Origin: Cervus elaphus
Taxonomy: Eukaryota; Chordata; Mammalia; Artiodactyla; Cervidae
Direction of reading: 5' to 3'
Assembly: GCF_910594005.1 (NCBI RefSeq)
Contig: NC_057815.1
Span: 64,990,052 to 65,054,051, forward strand
Length of the DNA stretch: 64,000 nt
Every line of letters starts with the position of its first letter. Position 1 is the stretch's first letter. The notes beneath the pieces were generated by a model that was not told where the DNA came from, ran no database searches, and saw only the letters and a list, made by a program, of their open reading frames with translations. The translations under genes and the position numbers were made by a program. Below are positions 47,831 through 60,259 of this stretch, piece after piece.

Positions 47831-48084
47831 GTTTTCACTTTTCTTGAGTGAAAATAAGGTGTTTTCTTTTCCTTAAGTTCCACTAGGGATGGAACTGCTG
47901 GGTTATACTACAAGGGCATGCTTAACTTTTTAAGTAACTGACAAACTGTTTTCCAAAGCCATCGTATCACTTTATACTCCCACCAGTAAGCACAAGGATG
48001 AGGTACCAGTCCAGTTGCTTCATATACTCTTTACTTGGTGATGCTAATGTCTAGTCCAGGTTAAAAACCACCTAGAATTCCTTT

Positions 48085-48685
48085 TATATGAAAGGCTCTT
48101 CTCTTTCTTAACCCCACTCTCCTCCCCCTTGACACATACAAGTCTGTTCTCTATGTCTGTAAGTCTGTTTCTGTTTCATAGATAAGTTCATTTGTGTCAT
48201 ATTTTAGATTCCACATATAAGTGATATCATGTGGTATTTGTCTTTCTCTTTTTGACTTACTTCACTTAGTATGATAACCTCTAGTCCATCCAGGTTGCTG
48301 CAAATGGCATTATTTCATTCTTTTTATGGCTGAGTAGTATTCCATTGCATGTGTATACCACATCTTCTCTATCCATTCATCTGTCAATGGACATTTAGGT
48401 TGCTCCCATATCTTGGCTATTGCTAAAAGTGCTGCTATCAACATAGAGGTGCATGTATCTTCTTGAATTATAGTTTTTTTCCTAGATATACACCCAGGAG
48501 TGGGATTGTTGCATCACATGATAACTCTATTTTAGTTTTTTAAAGAACCACCATACTGTTCTCCACAGTGACTGCACCAACCTACATTCCCACCCACAGT
48601 GTAGGAGGGCTTCCTTTTCTCCACACCCTCTCCAGCATTTGTTATTTGTCATCTTTTTAATAAGAGCCATTCTGACTGGTAGGAG
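48085..48685 (-). mobile_element. L1 ORF2 3' fragment, reverse orientation
   Basis: It contains 'gataagttcatttgtgtcat', 'gattccacatataagtgata', 'atggctgagtagtattccat', 'cagtgtaggagggcttcct' and 'ataagagccattctgactgg'. It is 5'-truncated and parallels the L1 at 55873-56603. Confidence 0.85.
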
Positions 48686-50479
48686 AGCCCTCACCAACTT
48701 CCATGCCATGTCTGTGGCAAGATTATGGCTGATAGACCAAGATGAGCCTTTGCAAGAGGGCCTTTAGAACTACAAACTTACTCTCCAAGGCCAACAAAGC
48801 ATAGTGGGGTGGGGGGGCAGTGCGCAGGATGGGTTCCATCGGGTTCTTTTTGTCTATTAAGGGCGATCACAGAAACCCTAACTGAGCTTGTGCCACTCCC
48901 CAAGAAGAGTAAAACAGAACTTCCCAGGTTTGCCTTAACTTCTTAGAAACAAAGTTTAAAAGACTAGGAGGGCACTCAGTCACCCCTTTGTGTCTCATTT
49001 CTACCATCTTCCTCCTTGAAGAAAAGTATTCTTTTCTTCAAATTTTGATCTAACAAAAAGCATCTTTCCAGAATAAGATGGCTAATCCTCAAAGTAAGTC
49101 CCCACCAAGCAGGCCATGACCTCAATAACTCAGGCTTCTGGTGCAGGAGCCTTCTTGTTGTTCTGACTCCCAGTGTGTACTCCTGGGTCTCCTCCATTCC
49201 TACCCCGAATTATTAAGATATATACTGAATAACAGAAGTGGTAGATGTAGGTCTTTGAATCCAACTTTCTTATACTCTGATACCTCTAAGGATTAACTTT
49301 CTTATCTGAAAAATCAGTGAAGTTCTTTAAAAACAGTAAACCCCTATAAAAATGTCAATCATTCATTTGTCAGTTCTCTAGTCTTTTCTTTACCTGTAAG
49401 TCTGATGTTCCCAACTACAGCAAGAGGAATCTGATTTTTCTGGCATCCCTTGTTTCTGGCCCAGGGCTGGACAACACAGTACCTGGCCTAGTGACAACTG
49501 AAAGCTGTGGACAGATTTGGAAGATCTGCTTTTTCAGCTCTGGGGTCCTAAATACCATAGGTCTTTACACTCTTTAAATTCTAAAGGTATCTGAGCCAAG
49601 AAGTATGACAGTCCCAGAGAAATTCAACACACACTTGTTCAAAAGCCACACCAAATTCTCTGACCTGGAGCCTGACCCAAACATTCCTGTGCCCTGGCCA
49701 GTACTTGTCAGGGTCTGAGATGGCCAAAAAAATAATTACAAACAACTCAAAAGAGTGTTCTGCTAGGAAGAGTTTTCTAACAATGCTGGAGTAGGTTCCA
49801 AGGACCTGCCCAGATAGGGACTCTGCACAGTGCCCAGGGCAGATGTCCAGCATATTAGTGGATCCTCTAGGATTACACCCTCGGGTACAGAAGTGGGGCT
49901 GGCTCCCAACAATCAGTGCTTATCACAGCAGCCCCAAGAGCACAGTGATAAATGCCTTGAAGACATAAACATTGAGGAGCCAGGCACACCATGGCGTGGG
50001 GTAAAAACAATGTGGAGTCCAGTTTCCATAGCAATAAGAGGTCATCCTCAAGTCTCACAGACCCATTGCTGGCTGGCTTACCAGAGAACACATTCCTAAG
50101 CTCCAAAAGAGACCAGGACTAGGAAAGAGCTTCTCACCATCTTTCTGCCCCATGTAATCCACCACTTGGACAATACAAGGAAGCTAACTGACCCCCCTTC
50201 CTATTTTCTTGAGAGAAGATAATCAAGAACACCTACTGAAAGACCTGGCAGTCTGAAGGATCATTCCAAGAACCAGGTTCACAGCCCTTCCTCACCCTAC
50301 ACAGTTCTCAGCTATGGTAGCAGAGCAGTTCCTCTGAACAGGGACTATGAGGAATGAAATGTGCCTGAGCCTCCTCACAGTCCAGGCTCCCTGACCCTGA
50401 TCCCTCATGTGCACAAGCCTGATGTGATTTCTGAGGAAGGGCATCTCTGGCAAAGCACATTCCATCTCACAGACAACAG

Positions 50480-50640
50480 AGCTCAGGTCTCGCTGTGTCT
50501 TGCCTGGGTCACTACAGTAGCTTCCTGATTTCTCCACCTCTGCTGTGGTTTCCCTTAAACTCATCCTCTACCAAAGCAGTCAATATAATTTTTCTAAAAT
50601 TCAGATCTGACTAGACCACAGTCTTGAATAAAATCACTTA
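50480..50640 (+). repeat. L2-like fragment
   Basis: 'gtagcttcctgatttctcca' and 'tttttctaaaattcagatct' match L2-type text that precedes the 'cataacctccagga' region. The match is weak. Confidence 0.4.
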
Positions 50641-50644
50641 CAGG

Positions 50645-51370
50645 TTACTATAAAAACCTGTACACAAACATTAACAGAAGCTTTACATGTAATAGCCAAA
50701 AAATGGAATAGGTCTGTGTGTTCTTCATTCGGTTACACTCTAGTACTTACATACTACTCAGCAATAAACAGGAATGAAGGAATTATTCACATAACTACTT
50801 GGGTGAAGTCCCAGGGAATTATGCTGAGCAAAAAGAGCCAAATCCAAAAGGTTACAAACTCATGATTCTATTTATGTAACATTTTTTAAAGGACAGAATT
50901 TTAGAAATGAAGGGTAGAGGGATTAGGGACATGGAAGGGAATGGGAGGGAAGGGTATGACTATAGAAGGACAACATGAAGGAACTCTCTGGTGGTCTGGT
51001 GGTTAGGACTCAGTGCATTAACTGCCAAGGGCCCAGGTTCCATCCCCACTTGGGAAACTAAGATCTCACAAGCCATGTGGGTGGTTAAAAAAAAAACTAG
51101 AACAACAATATGAATGATCCTTGTGGTGTCAGACTAGAACTTGGTACACACAAACACACATACAAGTACATGTAAAACTGAGGAAATCTGAACAAGATCA
51201 GTGGGTTGTGCTTACGTCAATATTCTGGTTGTGATATTGTACTACAGTTTATCAAAATGCTACTGTGGGTGAAGCTGCACAAAATTTCCCAGTGATCTCC
51301 CTATACTATTTCTTAAAATCACAAATAAATCTATAATTATCTCAACAAAAATTTTAATTAAAAAAATTCT
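50645..51370 (+). mobile_element. Old L1 3' UTR with a CHR insertion
   Basis: It contains 'catgtaatagccaaaaaatg', 'ctactcagcaataaacagga', 'caaactcatgattctattta', 'aggaaatctgaacaagatca' and 'atattctggttgtgatattg'. It is interrupted by a SINE at 50979-51096. Confidence 0.7.
50979..51096 (+). repeat. CHR-type SINE
   Basis: The motifs are 'ggaactctctggtggtctgg', 'ggttaggactcagtgca', 'ggttccatccccacttgg' and an A tail. The target copies acaacatgaa and acaatatgaa lie before and after. Confidence 0.88.
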
Positions 51371-51739
51371 TTGCAGTGCTCCCAAATTCCTACAACTGTG
51401 ATTCCTAGCTTTTTTTTAATTAGTAATTCAAAAAAGCTCCATAAATAATAGTTGTACTTTTAGTAACCCCCAACTAAAAAATGACTGTGGAAATAACATG
51501 GATTCACAAGACACTCCTTAAGGACCTTTACAGGGCTTCAAATCCCCAAGACTGGAAACCAATGGAAACCTATGGCTCATATAATGAATATAAAATAAGA
51601 AATCATACAAAGCTCTTCAAGAGGTGGTCCCTAACCAAGTTCTCTAGCCTTATTCCTCACCACTCACTCACACACACCCCATGCTCCCACCACACTAAAC
51701 CACTTTCAATTCCACAAATAAAATAAAAAAGGAGACTCA

Positions 51740-51960
51740 CTTTGCAGCTTTGTACATGATGTACCCTCTGCCTGCAATATCCTTGCCCCATTCTTCACCT
51801 GACTAACTCCTACTCAAGTTTCAAGATTCTATTCAGGCTTTTTCCAGTTCCTCTAACAGGTCTCTGCACTGAATCTCCTAGGGTTAGATTAGAGCCCCTC
51901 TTGTATTCTTGTATCCTCTGTGCTACTCTCCATCACACTTACACCAATGACAACCTCTTG
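51740..51960 (+). repeat. L2 LINE fragment
   Basis: 'ccctctgcctgcaatatcct', 'cttcacctgactaactccta', 'cctctaacaggtctctgcac' and 'ccatcacacttacaccaatg' follow the L2 3' order. Confidence 0.6.
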
Positions 51961-51975
51961 ATGTCTCATTTCATT

Positions 51976-52112
51976 TTCATTGTTGTTTTTTTGTTGTTGT
52001 TGTTGCACTGCACAGCTTCTGGAAATCCTACCTAGTTCCCCAACAAGGGATCAAACCCAGGACCCTGCAGTGGAAGCATAGAGTCCTAACCACTGGACCA
52101 CCAGGGAAGTCT
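51976..52112 (-). repeat. CHR-type SINE, reverse orientation, 12-bp duplication
   Basis: The T/G-rich tail is followed by 'cctagttccccaacaaggg', 'gaccctgcagtggaagc' and 'ccactggaccaccagggaag'. It is flanked by perfect tctcatttcatt copies (51964-51975 and 52113-52124). Confidence 0.92.
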
Positions 52113-52209
52113 TCTCATTTCATTATCTTAAAACAAGTAGAAAATAATATGTACCTACCTCAGAAAGTTTTGCAAATTAAGTGAGTTACTACATCTAAAG
52201 TATAATACT

Positions 52210-52328
52210 ATACATGTAACTCTATGGCTGATTCATATCAATGTATGACAAAACCCACTGAAATGTTGTGAAGTGATTAGCCTCCAACTAATTTAAAAAA
52301 AAAAGAAAAAAAAATTATAAAAAAAAAA
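52210..52328 (+). mobile_element. Very short L1 3'-end insertion, 14-bp duplication
   Basis: About 90 nt of L1 3' UTR end ('catgtaactctatggctgat', 'cccactgaaatgttgtga', 'tagcctccaactaattt') are followed by an A-rich tail. Perfect taaagtataatact copies lie at 52196-52209 and 52329-52342. Confidence 0.95.
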
Positions 52329-52769
52329 TAAAGTATAATACTTCCAATAAAGCATGGCACATAGTAATTGTTTGATTACTACGAAGTGGTTTTTGTCTAA
52401 CTGTCTAATTACTACACTAAAAGATTCAAACAGAAACCAGTATTTGCATCCATCTATAGGTATAAATAGTATATAGTACATGCTTGATCAATATTTGGGA
52501 AAAGAATTAAGGGTTCTAAGTTTAGGTAAGGAGGTAGAATTTAAGTCAACAGTAGAACTGGAGATCTAGAGAATTGGAAATTTCTACTAAAAGCAAGAGG
52601 TGAATATAGGGTGCAAGCCAGGAATAAGATAGCCATCTCAGAAAAATAAGCACTATTACAGATTACTGAAAACTTGGGTGAATAAACAGAACTGAGAACT
52701 GCTAAATTATACACATCTCCTAACCCAGCTTTGACTATACTCAATTATCATGAAGAACTCCTTTGACTT

Positions 52770-52900
52770 GCCATTGTAACTTGTTAACATTGACCTGAAA
52801 AAGTTGCTCAACCTTTTGGAGGCACTGTTTCTTCATCTGTAAAATGTGGCATAAAAAACACAATGTTCTAAGTATTTAAAATTATGCAAGCAAACTTTAA
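52770..52900 (+). repeat. MIR-like fragment
   Basis: 'aaagttgctcaaccttttgg' and 'ctgtttcttcatctgtaaaa' are MIR core phrases. Confidence 0.55.
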
Positions 52901-53419
52901 CTTGCCCACTGATTAAAGTAAAACTAGTTTGGACTAGATAAATGTAATGTCTTCTTACTGCCTTAAATTTTTTTCTTAAAAACTTAAAATCTCTTGAATA
53001 ATAACTACCTAGCTGAAGGGAGAAGGAAGAGATGTATGTGAAACTGACCTATCCAAAGCGCCAGCTTGACAGAGGATGTAGGTGGGTAGCTAACCCTACT
53101 CTCCCCCCAGCTCTTCATGTTTAAGGCTTGCTGGCCCTTCAAGGCCCAGGGAAAGTCCATCTCCACCAGTAAAGCTTCTTGAACCACTCCAGATCAGAGC
53201 ACTGAGCCCAGTCTGGGCCAGGCACCACCTCTTAAGATATCTTCTGCTCATAATTGAATTATATCCCAGGTGGCCTGTTAGCTCCTCTGGAGTGGGGCTT
53301 GGAGAGTCCTACCACTATTTCCGGGAGAACAGAATTAAGGACATTATAACTACCTAAGGGAGAAAGGGAGGATGAACAAGACAGGAACTATGCTGCAACT
53401 TCTACATATGGTGTCTCTT

Positions 53420-55135
53420 TTATTATTCTGTGAATTGGTATTTTTATTATCCCCAATATAAGATGAGGAAACTGAGGCCCAGATACACTACATGATCTAC
53501 TCAAGTCACATAAATGGTGAAAGTAGGGGTGGAACTGGGATATTATCTATCTACAGAGTCTAGATAAGAATAAACACATATTGGTGCCCATTTGGTTATC
53601 CACCATACAGGTAGTTTGTTAGGCAATTCAGTCACACCAGCCTTCCACCTCAACTCCTTTTTGCTGCCAGTTTGGGCCTGAGATACCGGTTTGACTTTCT
53701 TTCTTACTCTTATTTTATCTCACATGGGAAATGTGAAGGGAGCTCCCCAGGGTCCCTTCCAGGGTGGAGTATGTGGAAAAAACAGGCTAAACAAAGAGTG
53801 CTTCAGGGGGCATTAAAGAAAGGAGGCAAGTATCCATATCCTATAATATCAGAGCCAGAAAGACTCACTAGTTAAATGCTCTGGTTTTACAGACGAAGAT
53901 ATTGAACCCTAAGAGGCAAGGTCATTTGCCTAAGGTCACACAGCTGAGTGGAGACTGAAATCCTGTCTCTCCATTTCCAAATTAGTACTCACTTTGGTCT
54001 ACCCTGCACCAGGCCATGGAGACAGAACTGGAGTATGACCTGTCAGGCCTGTCACTAAGCGAAAAACCCAAACGCTGTAAACACAGGAAATGGGCTGGGA
54101 TGAGGTTCAGAGGGAGTAGCAATCTTTGCCAAGTTAGAAGTGTTCAAGCGTTTCCTGTCCACAGCTGTTAACTGTCAGAGAAATGCTCCAGAAAGTAATA
54201 TAGGCAGAAAAAAAAAAAAGAAAGAAAGAAAGACTAAGGCCTAGAATTGACTATAAATTATTCAGGCCAACCCACTTAGTTTTACAGATGAGGAAGCTAA
54301 GACTACCCCCCAAAAGAAAAATGACTTGACCAAACTCACACCCATAGAATTCAAAGATCCTTAGAAACCACTTACTTGGTTCAAAGGCTTCACTTTAACG
54401 ATGAAGCGTCTGAGCCCCAGAGAGGGAAAGAGCCTTGCCCAAGGTCACACAGCTAGACTTGTGTCACAGTCAGCACTGGAACTTGGGTCTTCTACCTCAC
54501 AGGCCAGTATGCTTCCCACTAGTAAGAGTGAGCAAGATAAACGGCTCTGCCTCAGATGATTTGGGTGCTATTTTGGCCTTGAAAGAAATATAACGTGTCA
54601 GGAAACTGAAAATAAGCAGGATATACTAATAGCTAATGAAGAATGACAAGGGCCGAACAGAGTAAGCTTAGAGGAGCCAAAACAAAAGTGGTCTGGTTAC
54701 TTGAGACTTTGGGAAACTAAGAGGTAGAAAAATATTCTGGCTATTCTAGGAACTTAGAATCCAAAGGAGAACAATCAGGGAAAACAGACAGAAAAGGCCG
54801 GAAACGCCAAGGGAAATCCCAAGGTAATGCTTCCTTCTTGTGTCCTAAGTCAAAATATCCAGAAAACACCACTGCAGGAGCAATCCTCGGTTCAGCAGGC
54901 CACTAAGGGCTACAATACCAACTGGCAGACTCCTGGGCCCCCATTCTACACAGCTCATGGGTATGGAGGAAACTATATTTACACAATTCCTACCAGTTCA
55001 TATATATTCAATCTTCACATCAGCCCTGCATGACAAGGACCATGACTGCTATTTAATAGATGTGGAAACTAGGGCTTAGAGAAGGCAAGTCTCTTGGTCA
55101 CAGTCACAAAGTTAGTATTGTATATGGCAAATCAA
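53420..55135 (-). repeat. Cluster of reversed MIR fragments
   Basis: At least four separate reversed MIR pieces lie at about 53440-53565 ('agatgaggaaactgaggccc'), 53885-53970 ('aaggtcacacagctgagtgg'), 54280-54510 (two sets, including 'cccaaggtcacacagctaga') and 55030-55130 ('atgtggaaactagggcttag'). Between them I see nothing identifiable. A short (GAAA)n run lies at 54215-54235. Confidence 0.65.
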
Positions 55136-55138
55136 ATT

Positions 55139-55350
55139 GCTGTTGTTGTTTAGTTGCTCAGTTGTGTCCAACTCTTTGCAACCCCATGGACTGTAGCCCA
55201 CCAGGCTTCTCTGTCCATGGGATTTCCCAGGCAGGAATTCTGGAACGGGTTGCCATTTCCCACTCAAGGGGGTCTTCCTGACCCAGGGATTGAACCCACA
55301 TCTCCTGCATTGCAGATGGATTTCTTTACCGCCTAGCCACCAGGGAATCC
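55139..55350 (-). repeat. Bov-tA SINE, reverse orientation
   Basis: It has 'gttgttgtttagttgctcag', 'gcaaccccatggactgtagc', 'ttgccatttcccactcaagg' and 'tttctttaccgcctagccac'. Confidence 0.94.
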
Positions 55351-55499
55351 AGTATTCATACTTAAACTCTCCTTCCAGAAATTCCTAGCAAATGTCTACT
55401 GTTCCAATCCTATGGGATACAATGAGGAAATAGAGATGCCTCTGGCCTACTGGCATTCCAATCAGAAATTGGAGAGTTAAGTAATTATTGTAACAACAC

Positions 55500-55865
55500 A
55501 TAACAATTTTGAATGCTTACTAATATGGCAAGTGCTATTCTAAGCTCTCCACGTATACTGCTGCATTTAATTTACACAGGAACTTAGTGAGGTGGTTACG
55601 GTTTTATTTTTGTTTGTTTGTTTGTTGGTCATGCTACATGGCTTCAGGATTGTCATTCCCCTACCAAGGATTAAACCTAGCCACAGTGGTCAAAGCGCTG
55701 AGTCTCAACCACTGGACCACCATGGAATTCCAACGTCATTACTATTATTCTCCTCATGTACAGATAGGAAAATAAGGCACAGAGAGACTGAGTAACTAGC
55801 TTAAGAGCACAAAGCAAGTAAGTTGTAAAAGTAAGGATTCAAACCCAGGCAGCTTGACTCTAGAG
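55500..55865 (-). repeat. MIR, reverse, interrupted by a CHR SINE
   Basis: 'acaattttgaatgcttacta' and 'gcatttaatttacacaggaa' lie before the SINE. 'gtacagataggaaaataagg' and 'ggattcaaacccaggcagct' lie after it. The two halves join into one MIR when the SINE is removed. Confidence 0.65.
55604..55731 (-). repeat. CHR-type SINE, reverse orientation
   Basis: The (GTTT)n tail is followed by 'catgctacatggcttcagg', 'ccctaccaaggattaaacc' and 'ccactggaccaccatggaat'. Confidence 0.85.
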
Positions 55866-55872
55866 TGCGTAC

Positions 55873-56603
55873 TTTTTTTTTTTAATTTATCTAGTATAGT
55901 TGATTTACAATGTTGTGTTAATTTCTACTTTACAGCAATGTGATTCAGTTATATATATATTCTTTTACATATTCTTTTCAATTATGGTTTATCACAGGGT
56001 ATTTATTGAACATACTAGTTCCCTGTGCTATACAGAAGAACCTCATTGTTTATCCATTCTGTATATAGTAGTTTGTATCTGCTAACCCCAAACTTCCAAG
56101 CCACCCCCCTCTCCCACCCCTCCCTTGGCAACCACACATCATTCTCTACATCAGTGAGTCTGTTTTGTAAATAAGTTCATTTATATCCTACTTTATATTC
56201 CACATATAAGTGATATCATATGATATTTATCTTTTTCTGACTTACTTCACTTAGTATAATAACCTCTAGGTCCATCCATGTCTCTGTAAATGGCATTATT
56301 TCATTCCTTTTATGGCTGAGTAGTAGTCCATTGTATATATGTACCACATCTTCTTCATCCATTGATCTTTCGATGGACAATTAGGTTGTTTTCATGTCTT
56401 GACTATTGTGTATAGTGCTTCTATGAACATAGGGGTGCATGTATCTTTTTGAAGTATAGTTTTGTCTGGATATATTCCCAGGAGTGAGATTGCTGGATCA
56501 TATGGCAACTCTATTTTTGGTTTTTTTAGGAACCTCCAAACTGTTTTCCATAGTGGCTGCACCAATTTACATTCCCACCAACAGTGTAGGAGGGTTCCCT
56601 ATT
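55873..56603 (-). mobile_element. 5'-truncated L1, reverse orientation
   Basis: A poly(T) head (reversed tail) is followed by 3' UTR and ORF2 3' text: 'atttacaatgttgtgttaat', 'ttccctgtgctatacagaag', 'atggctgagtagtagtccat', 'caacagtgtaggagggttcc'. The imperfect target copies are tagagtgcgtact (55860-55872) and tagagcctatact (56604-56616). Confidence 0.88.
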
Positions 56604-58272
56604 TAGAGCCTATACTCTTAATAGCCACTTCCAAACAGGCAACACCAAGACACCTTGGTTAGGGCTCTGACAGAGGGAGGTCAGAGGCAATGGAGGGATT
56701 TGCTGGGACAGCTGTAATGAAGAATGACTACCAAGAGGCTGGAGAGCACAGAAAGGTCAGAGAAACCTGAACATCAAGGACTGGGCTACAATAGTTGATT
56801 CCTCCAGAGACAGGAAGACTCTGGTGAGAAAAGATGGAACGGTGACCACAGTCATTATACTTTTCTCCTGCTCTGATAAAGGCACCTCTGTTTTGCAGAG
56901 TGTCCTCATCCAACATCTCACCAATCCTCACTACAGTCAAGGGAATCAGGCAGGGCAGAGGTTCCCAATTCCCACTTGACAAATAAGAAAAATGAGAACA
57001 ATAGAGCAGCAGCAATTTGTCCTAGATATGAGCTGGTGGCAGAAGAAAGTAAAGTCTCTTGACTTTTGCTCTTTCTACTAACTGACTCTGACTCTAGATC
57101 AGGAAAATCCAAAACATGGTACTGAGGAAGAGTTTAAAACTCTAGATTTCTCTGAACATTCTCTTTTCATCTTACCATCACTCCTACCACTCCATTCCCT
57201 CCACCACTCACTGTACGTGCACACAGACCCATGTTCCCTCCCCTGATGCCTCAAAGTCAGTGATTCAATCAGTGAGTTAATCAACCACAAAGCCTTGACT
57301 GCTATTAGACACCATGTCCTCAGGGAAACATTCTCCTCCATCAGTTCATCCTCAGCATGCAGATGTTTACATGGCAATTGAAGAAAAGAGAGAAATGCTG
57401 AAAAAGGAAAGGCCAGGGAGAAACACCCTATTAGGGGAGAACATTTCAAATGATTCTTAAGTCTGCACAGGAGACATCAAATTTAGCCCCAGCCTGAGGC
57501 CCAACCACAAAATCAATGCAGTTGAGGTCTTGAGCTTCTAATAAGGAAAAGAACTAAAAATCCACCAAAAAATCTTAAATCATTCATTCATTCATTATTG
57601 ATGTTTACCTTGTATATAACTCAGGTGCTAGATACACACACACACACAAAAACAATAACAACAATTTTTGCCTTCAAAAACCATAAGTTTTAGTTTATGC
57701 TCCATTGTTGAAGACAAAGCCATCTTGTTACTAACTCATTTGCTTCTAACGCTTATGTGAGTTTTATATATACAAATGATAATTTGTGTTCTTCAAGTCT
57801 TAGTAATATAACTATGTGAGTTACACAGAAAGGAAGCATGAAGGAAAGGTATATTTGTTCTTCGATATATTTTTTCATCTATTTCAGAAAATTATTTTAG
57901 AACCTTGAGTTGGCCTGAGGTTCCTTTTGGAAAGAGCTATGTTCAGCAGTAAATAATCTTTTTTTATTAAAAAAAAATAATCAATAGATTTACCAGAAAA
58001 ACAAGAACAAAACCTTACCTTCTAGTGGAGACAGCAGGCAATCAGGATATAAAAAAAGGGCTACAATCAAGGGATATACTAAGTTCTGTGGAAGCATGAT
58101 GAGAAATTCTCCTTTAAGGGGCAGGGAAAGGCTTCCCAGAGAAGACTGATTGGCCATTGACTTGGTTTTAGAGAATATGGAACATCTGGGTGATGGAATG
58201 CTGGATGCTTGAGTCCTGCACAGACAGGACTGGAGAGGTCTCTAAGGGCAAACTAAAGAGTCCTAGCTAGGT

Positions 58273-58345
58273 TGGGAATTCCCTGGATATCCAGTGTTTA
58301 GGACTCTGCTAAGCCGTGCAGCGTGGCCTAGGTTCCTAGCAGAGG
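58273..58345 (+). repeat. CHR-type SINE, partial
   Basis: 'gggaattccctggatatcca' and 'gtttaggactctgctaagc' with 'cgtggcctaggttcc' mark a truncated or deleted CHR copy. Confidence 0.7.
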
Positions 58346-59189
58346 TGTTGCCTTGGGATAAAAGGAATAAGCTATAGCCCTATATTACCCCTCTGGGGCA
58401 TCTGCTTCAGGTAAAGCTCATCAAACTCTGTAATGGCCCAAGCTCTACCCTGCACTCAAACAGACCCGAAGCTCTGAGCATAAGCTTGAGACTCTGCAAG
58501 AGGCTTCTCTATCTTGCCCTCACACACTTCTTCCTGCCTTGCACACAGCTTCCCACAGAAACCAGAGCCACCTTATCTCACAAAGAGCTCTGCTGGTGGA
58601 TACCACCATTAATGGTCTTAAGACTTAAAACTTAAAGTCAGCCAATATGAGAAACTGTTTCATAAATGCAACCTTTAGTGATTTAACCTTGAGCAAGCCA
58701 AAGATGAAAACAAAAGTCCTTTTAATGCTGCACAAACACAGAGCAAAGCAAACAACTCATACCAAACCACAGTTCATTCAAGGGAAGCTCCAAATTTGGT
58801 AGTCCTGCCACGCTACCCAAACCCATGTTCCAGCAAGGCCCAGCCTAGGCACACAGCACAGGCAGCATGGAAAAAAGCATGGGGGGGTGGGGGTGGGGAG
58901 CAGGTCCTCAGACCCTTTCCTGAAGCACTATCTAACTGGAAAAGAGTAACTACACCTTTCCCATACCCCACCCCAGCCCCACAGAATGCCAGTTCAACCT
59001 GGCCCTTGTGGGACTTGAAAATCTGCAAAGAAGCTAGCAATGTGCTACCTAAGTACCACAGACCACACTTCTCAGAAAATGGGAGCTACTTTTGCAGTTC
59101 ACATGATGAGACTGCCACACACAGTCCAGAAACAAGTGGCTAGATAAGGAGCACTGCTCTGGAATATAGAAACTGGGTCCAAGTTTGGC

Positions 59190-59750
59190 TACTAACTTGA
59201 TCACATTCTATAGCCATTCTCACCTCCCTGAAGTTCCCAGTAATCATACCCTAACCAACCTTCAAGCCCAATCCACCTACTGTGTCCTCTGGGGACACCT
59301 TCCAGTTTCCTACAGTCCTCAATCACTCTATTTTACTCAAACAAGATTTACTTACTCAAAAAAAATGTGCAGTGATGTTTTTTCTATGGCAACACTGTTT
59401 ACTGTGGGTACTGGGCATTTCCCTCACCAGAACTCAAGTTCTTTGACAAGGCTGCCCAAGGCCTACACTTCTACTGCCCAACTCCACCAAGAATTGCCTC
59501 CAAATGCAACAAATCTATTATCCTAGATGATTTCATGTGGACACACCCTAAAATCCAAGCCCAAGCTCCACATTCCAGGCCCACTGCCAATTCTCCTCTC
59601 TCTCCTTCAGCGTGCACATCCCAATCAGATTTTGTTTATCACCACTTTTGCAGGTTCACCACACTGATGACTCTTTATTAACCAGAACAGAGGTCTTCAA
59701 AGTACAGATGCCAATCCCTCAGTTAGTAGATCAGCTTTTTTTTTAAATTA
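59190..59750 (+). repeat. L2-like LINE fragments
   Basis: 'ctcacctccctgaagttccc', 'caaccttcaagcccaatcca' and 'gtgatgttttttctatggca' are L2 3'-like. The 113-codon open frame at 59185-59526 is a chance opening in C/T-rich repeat. Confidence 0.45.
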
Positions 59751-59825
59751 TCAGAGTTGATCAGTAAGGGCATACACTATTTTCAAAAAGTTTTCTTTCA
59801 TTTAAAGAATAGTTACAATAATTAT

Positions 59826-59957
59826 TGGAGAAGGAAATGGAAAGCCACTCCAGTATTCTTGCCTGAGAAATCCCATGGACAAAGGAGACTGGTGGGCTAC
59901 GGTTCATGGAGTTGCAAAGAGTCGGATACAACTTAGCAACTAAAACAACAACAAACA
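59826..59957 (+). repeat. Bov-tA SINE, 5'-truncated, 11-bp duplication
   Basis: Only the 3' half remains: 'ggagaaggaaatggaaagcc', 'actccagtattcttgcctga', 'gtcggatacaacttagcaac' and an acaacaacaa tail. Perfect acaataattat copies lie at 59815-59825 and 59958-59968. Confidence 0.93.
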
Positions 59958-59969
59958 ACAATAATTATA

Positions 59970-60180
59970 GCAGCTAACACGTATGTAGTACTATGTGACA
60001 ATTACTATTCTAGGACTTTTTATCTCATTCATCACAACAACCTTGCAAGGTATCATCATTATCACTCCAGTTTTCAGATCAAGAAACTAAGGCACAGAGA
60101 ACTAAACTAAGTGGTAGCATTTAGAGACAGGTAGTCTGGCTCCAGAAGCCAAATCCCTAGCTACTATACTACACTGCAGA
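59970..60180 (-). repeat. MIR, reverse orientation
   Basis: 'ctcattcatcacaacaacct', 'gatcaagaaactaaggcaca', 'aagtggtagcatttagag' and 'tctggctccagaagcc' form the reversed MIR series. Confidence 0.7.
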
Positions 60181-60259
60181 GTATAAAAAGGGCTTTTCTA
60201 TACATATATACACACCAGTATACAGAGCTCCCCCCTAAAAAAAACCTTCCCTTCCCATG

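Larger units (their letters stand above)
39507..48065 (-). mobile_element. Old L1 3' region split by a Bov-tA and by the full-length L1
   Basis: The reversed L1M-type text runs 39507-39915 ('accaaaatcaagatatagag', 'gacaaacataagcactcac'), resumes 40115-40371 ('gttctagaacttcaaataaa', 'gtagttcactccaatttatt', 'aatctttgtgtggacacttg'), and continues in register at 47831-48065 ('gatggaactgctgggttata', 'gacaaactgttttccaaagc', 'caccagtaagcacaagga'). The interval contains two clean insertions rather than a rearrangement. Confidence 0.85.

Noticed and set aside
58796..59143. 115-codon plus-strand frame with an antisense partner at 58813-59040
   Set aside because: The sequence is low-complexity and G/C-skewed, with no recognisable domain and no supported splice sites.
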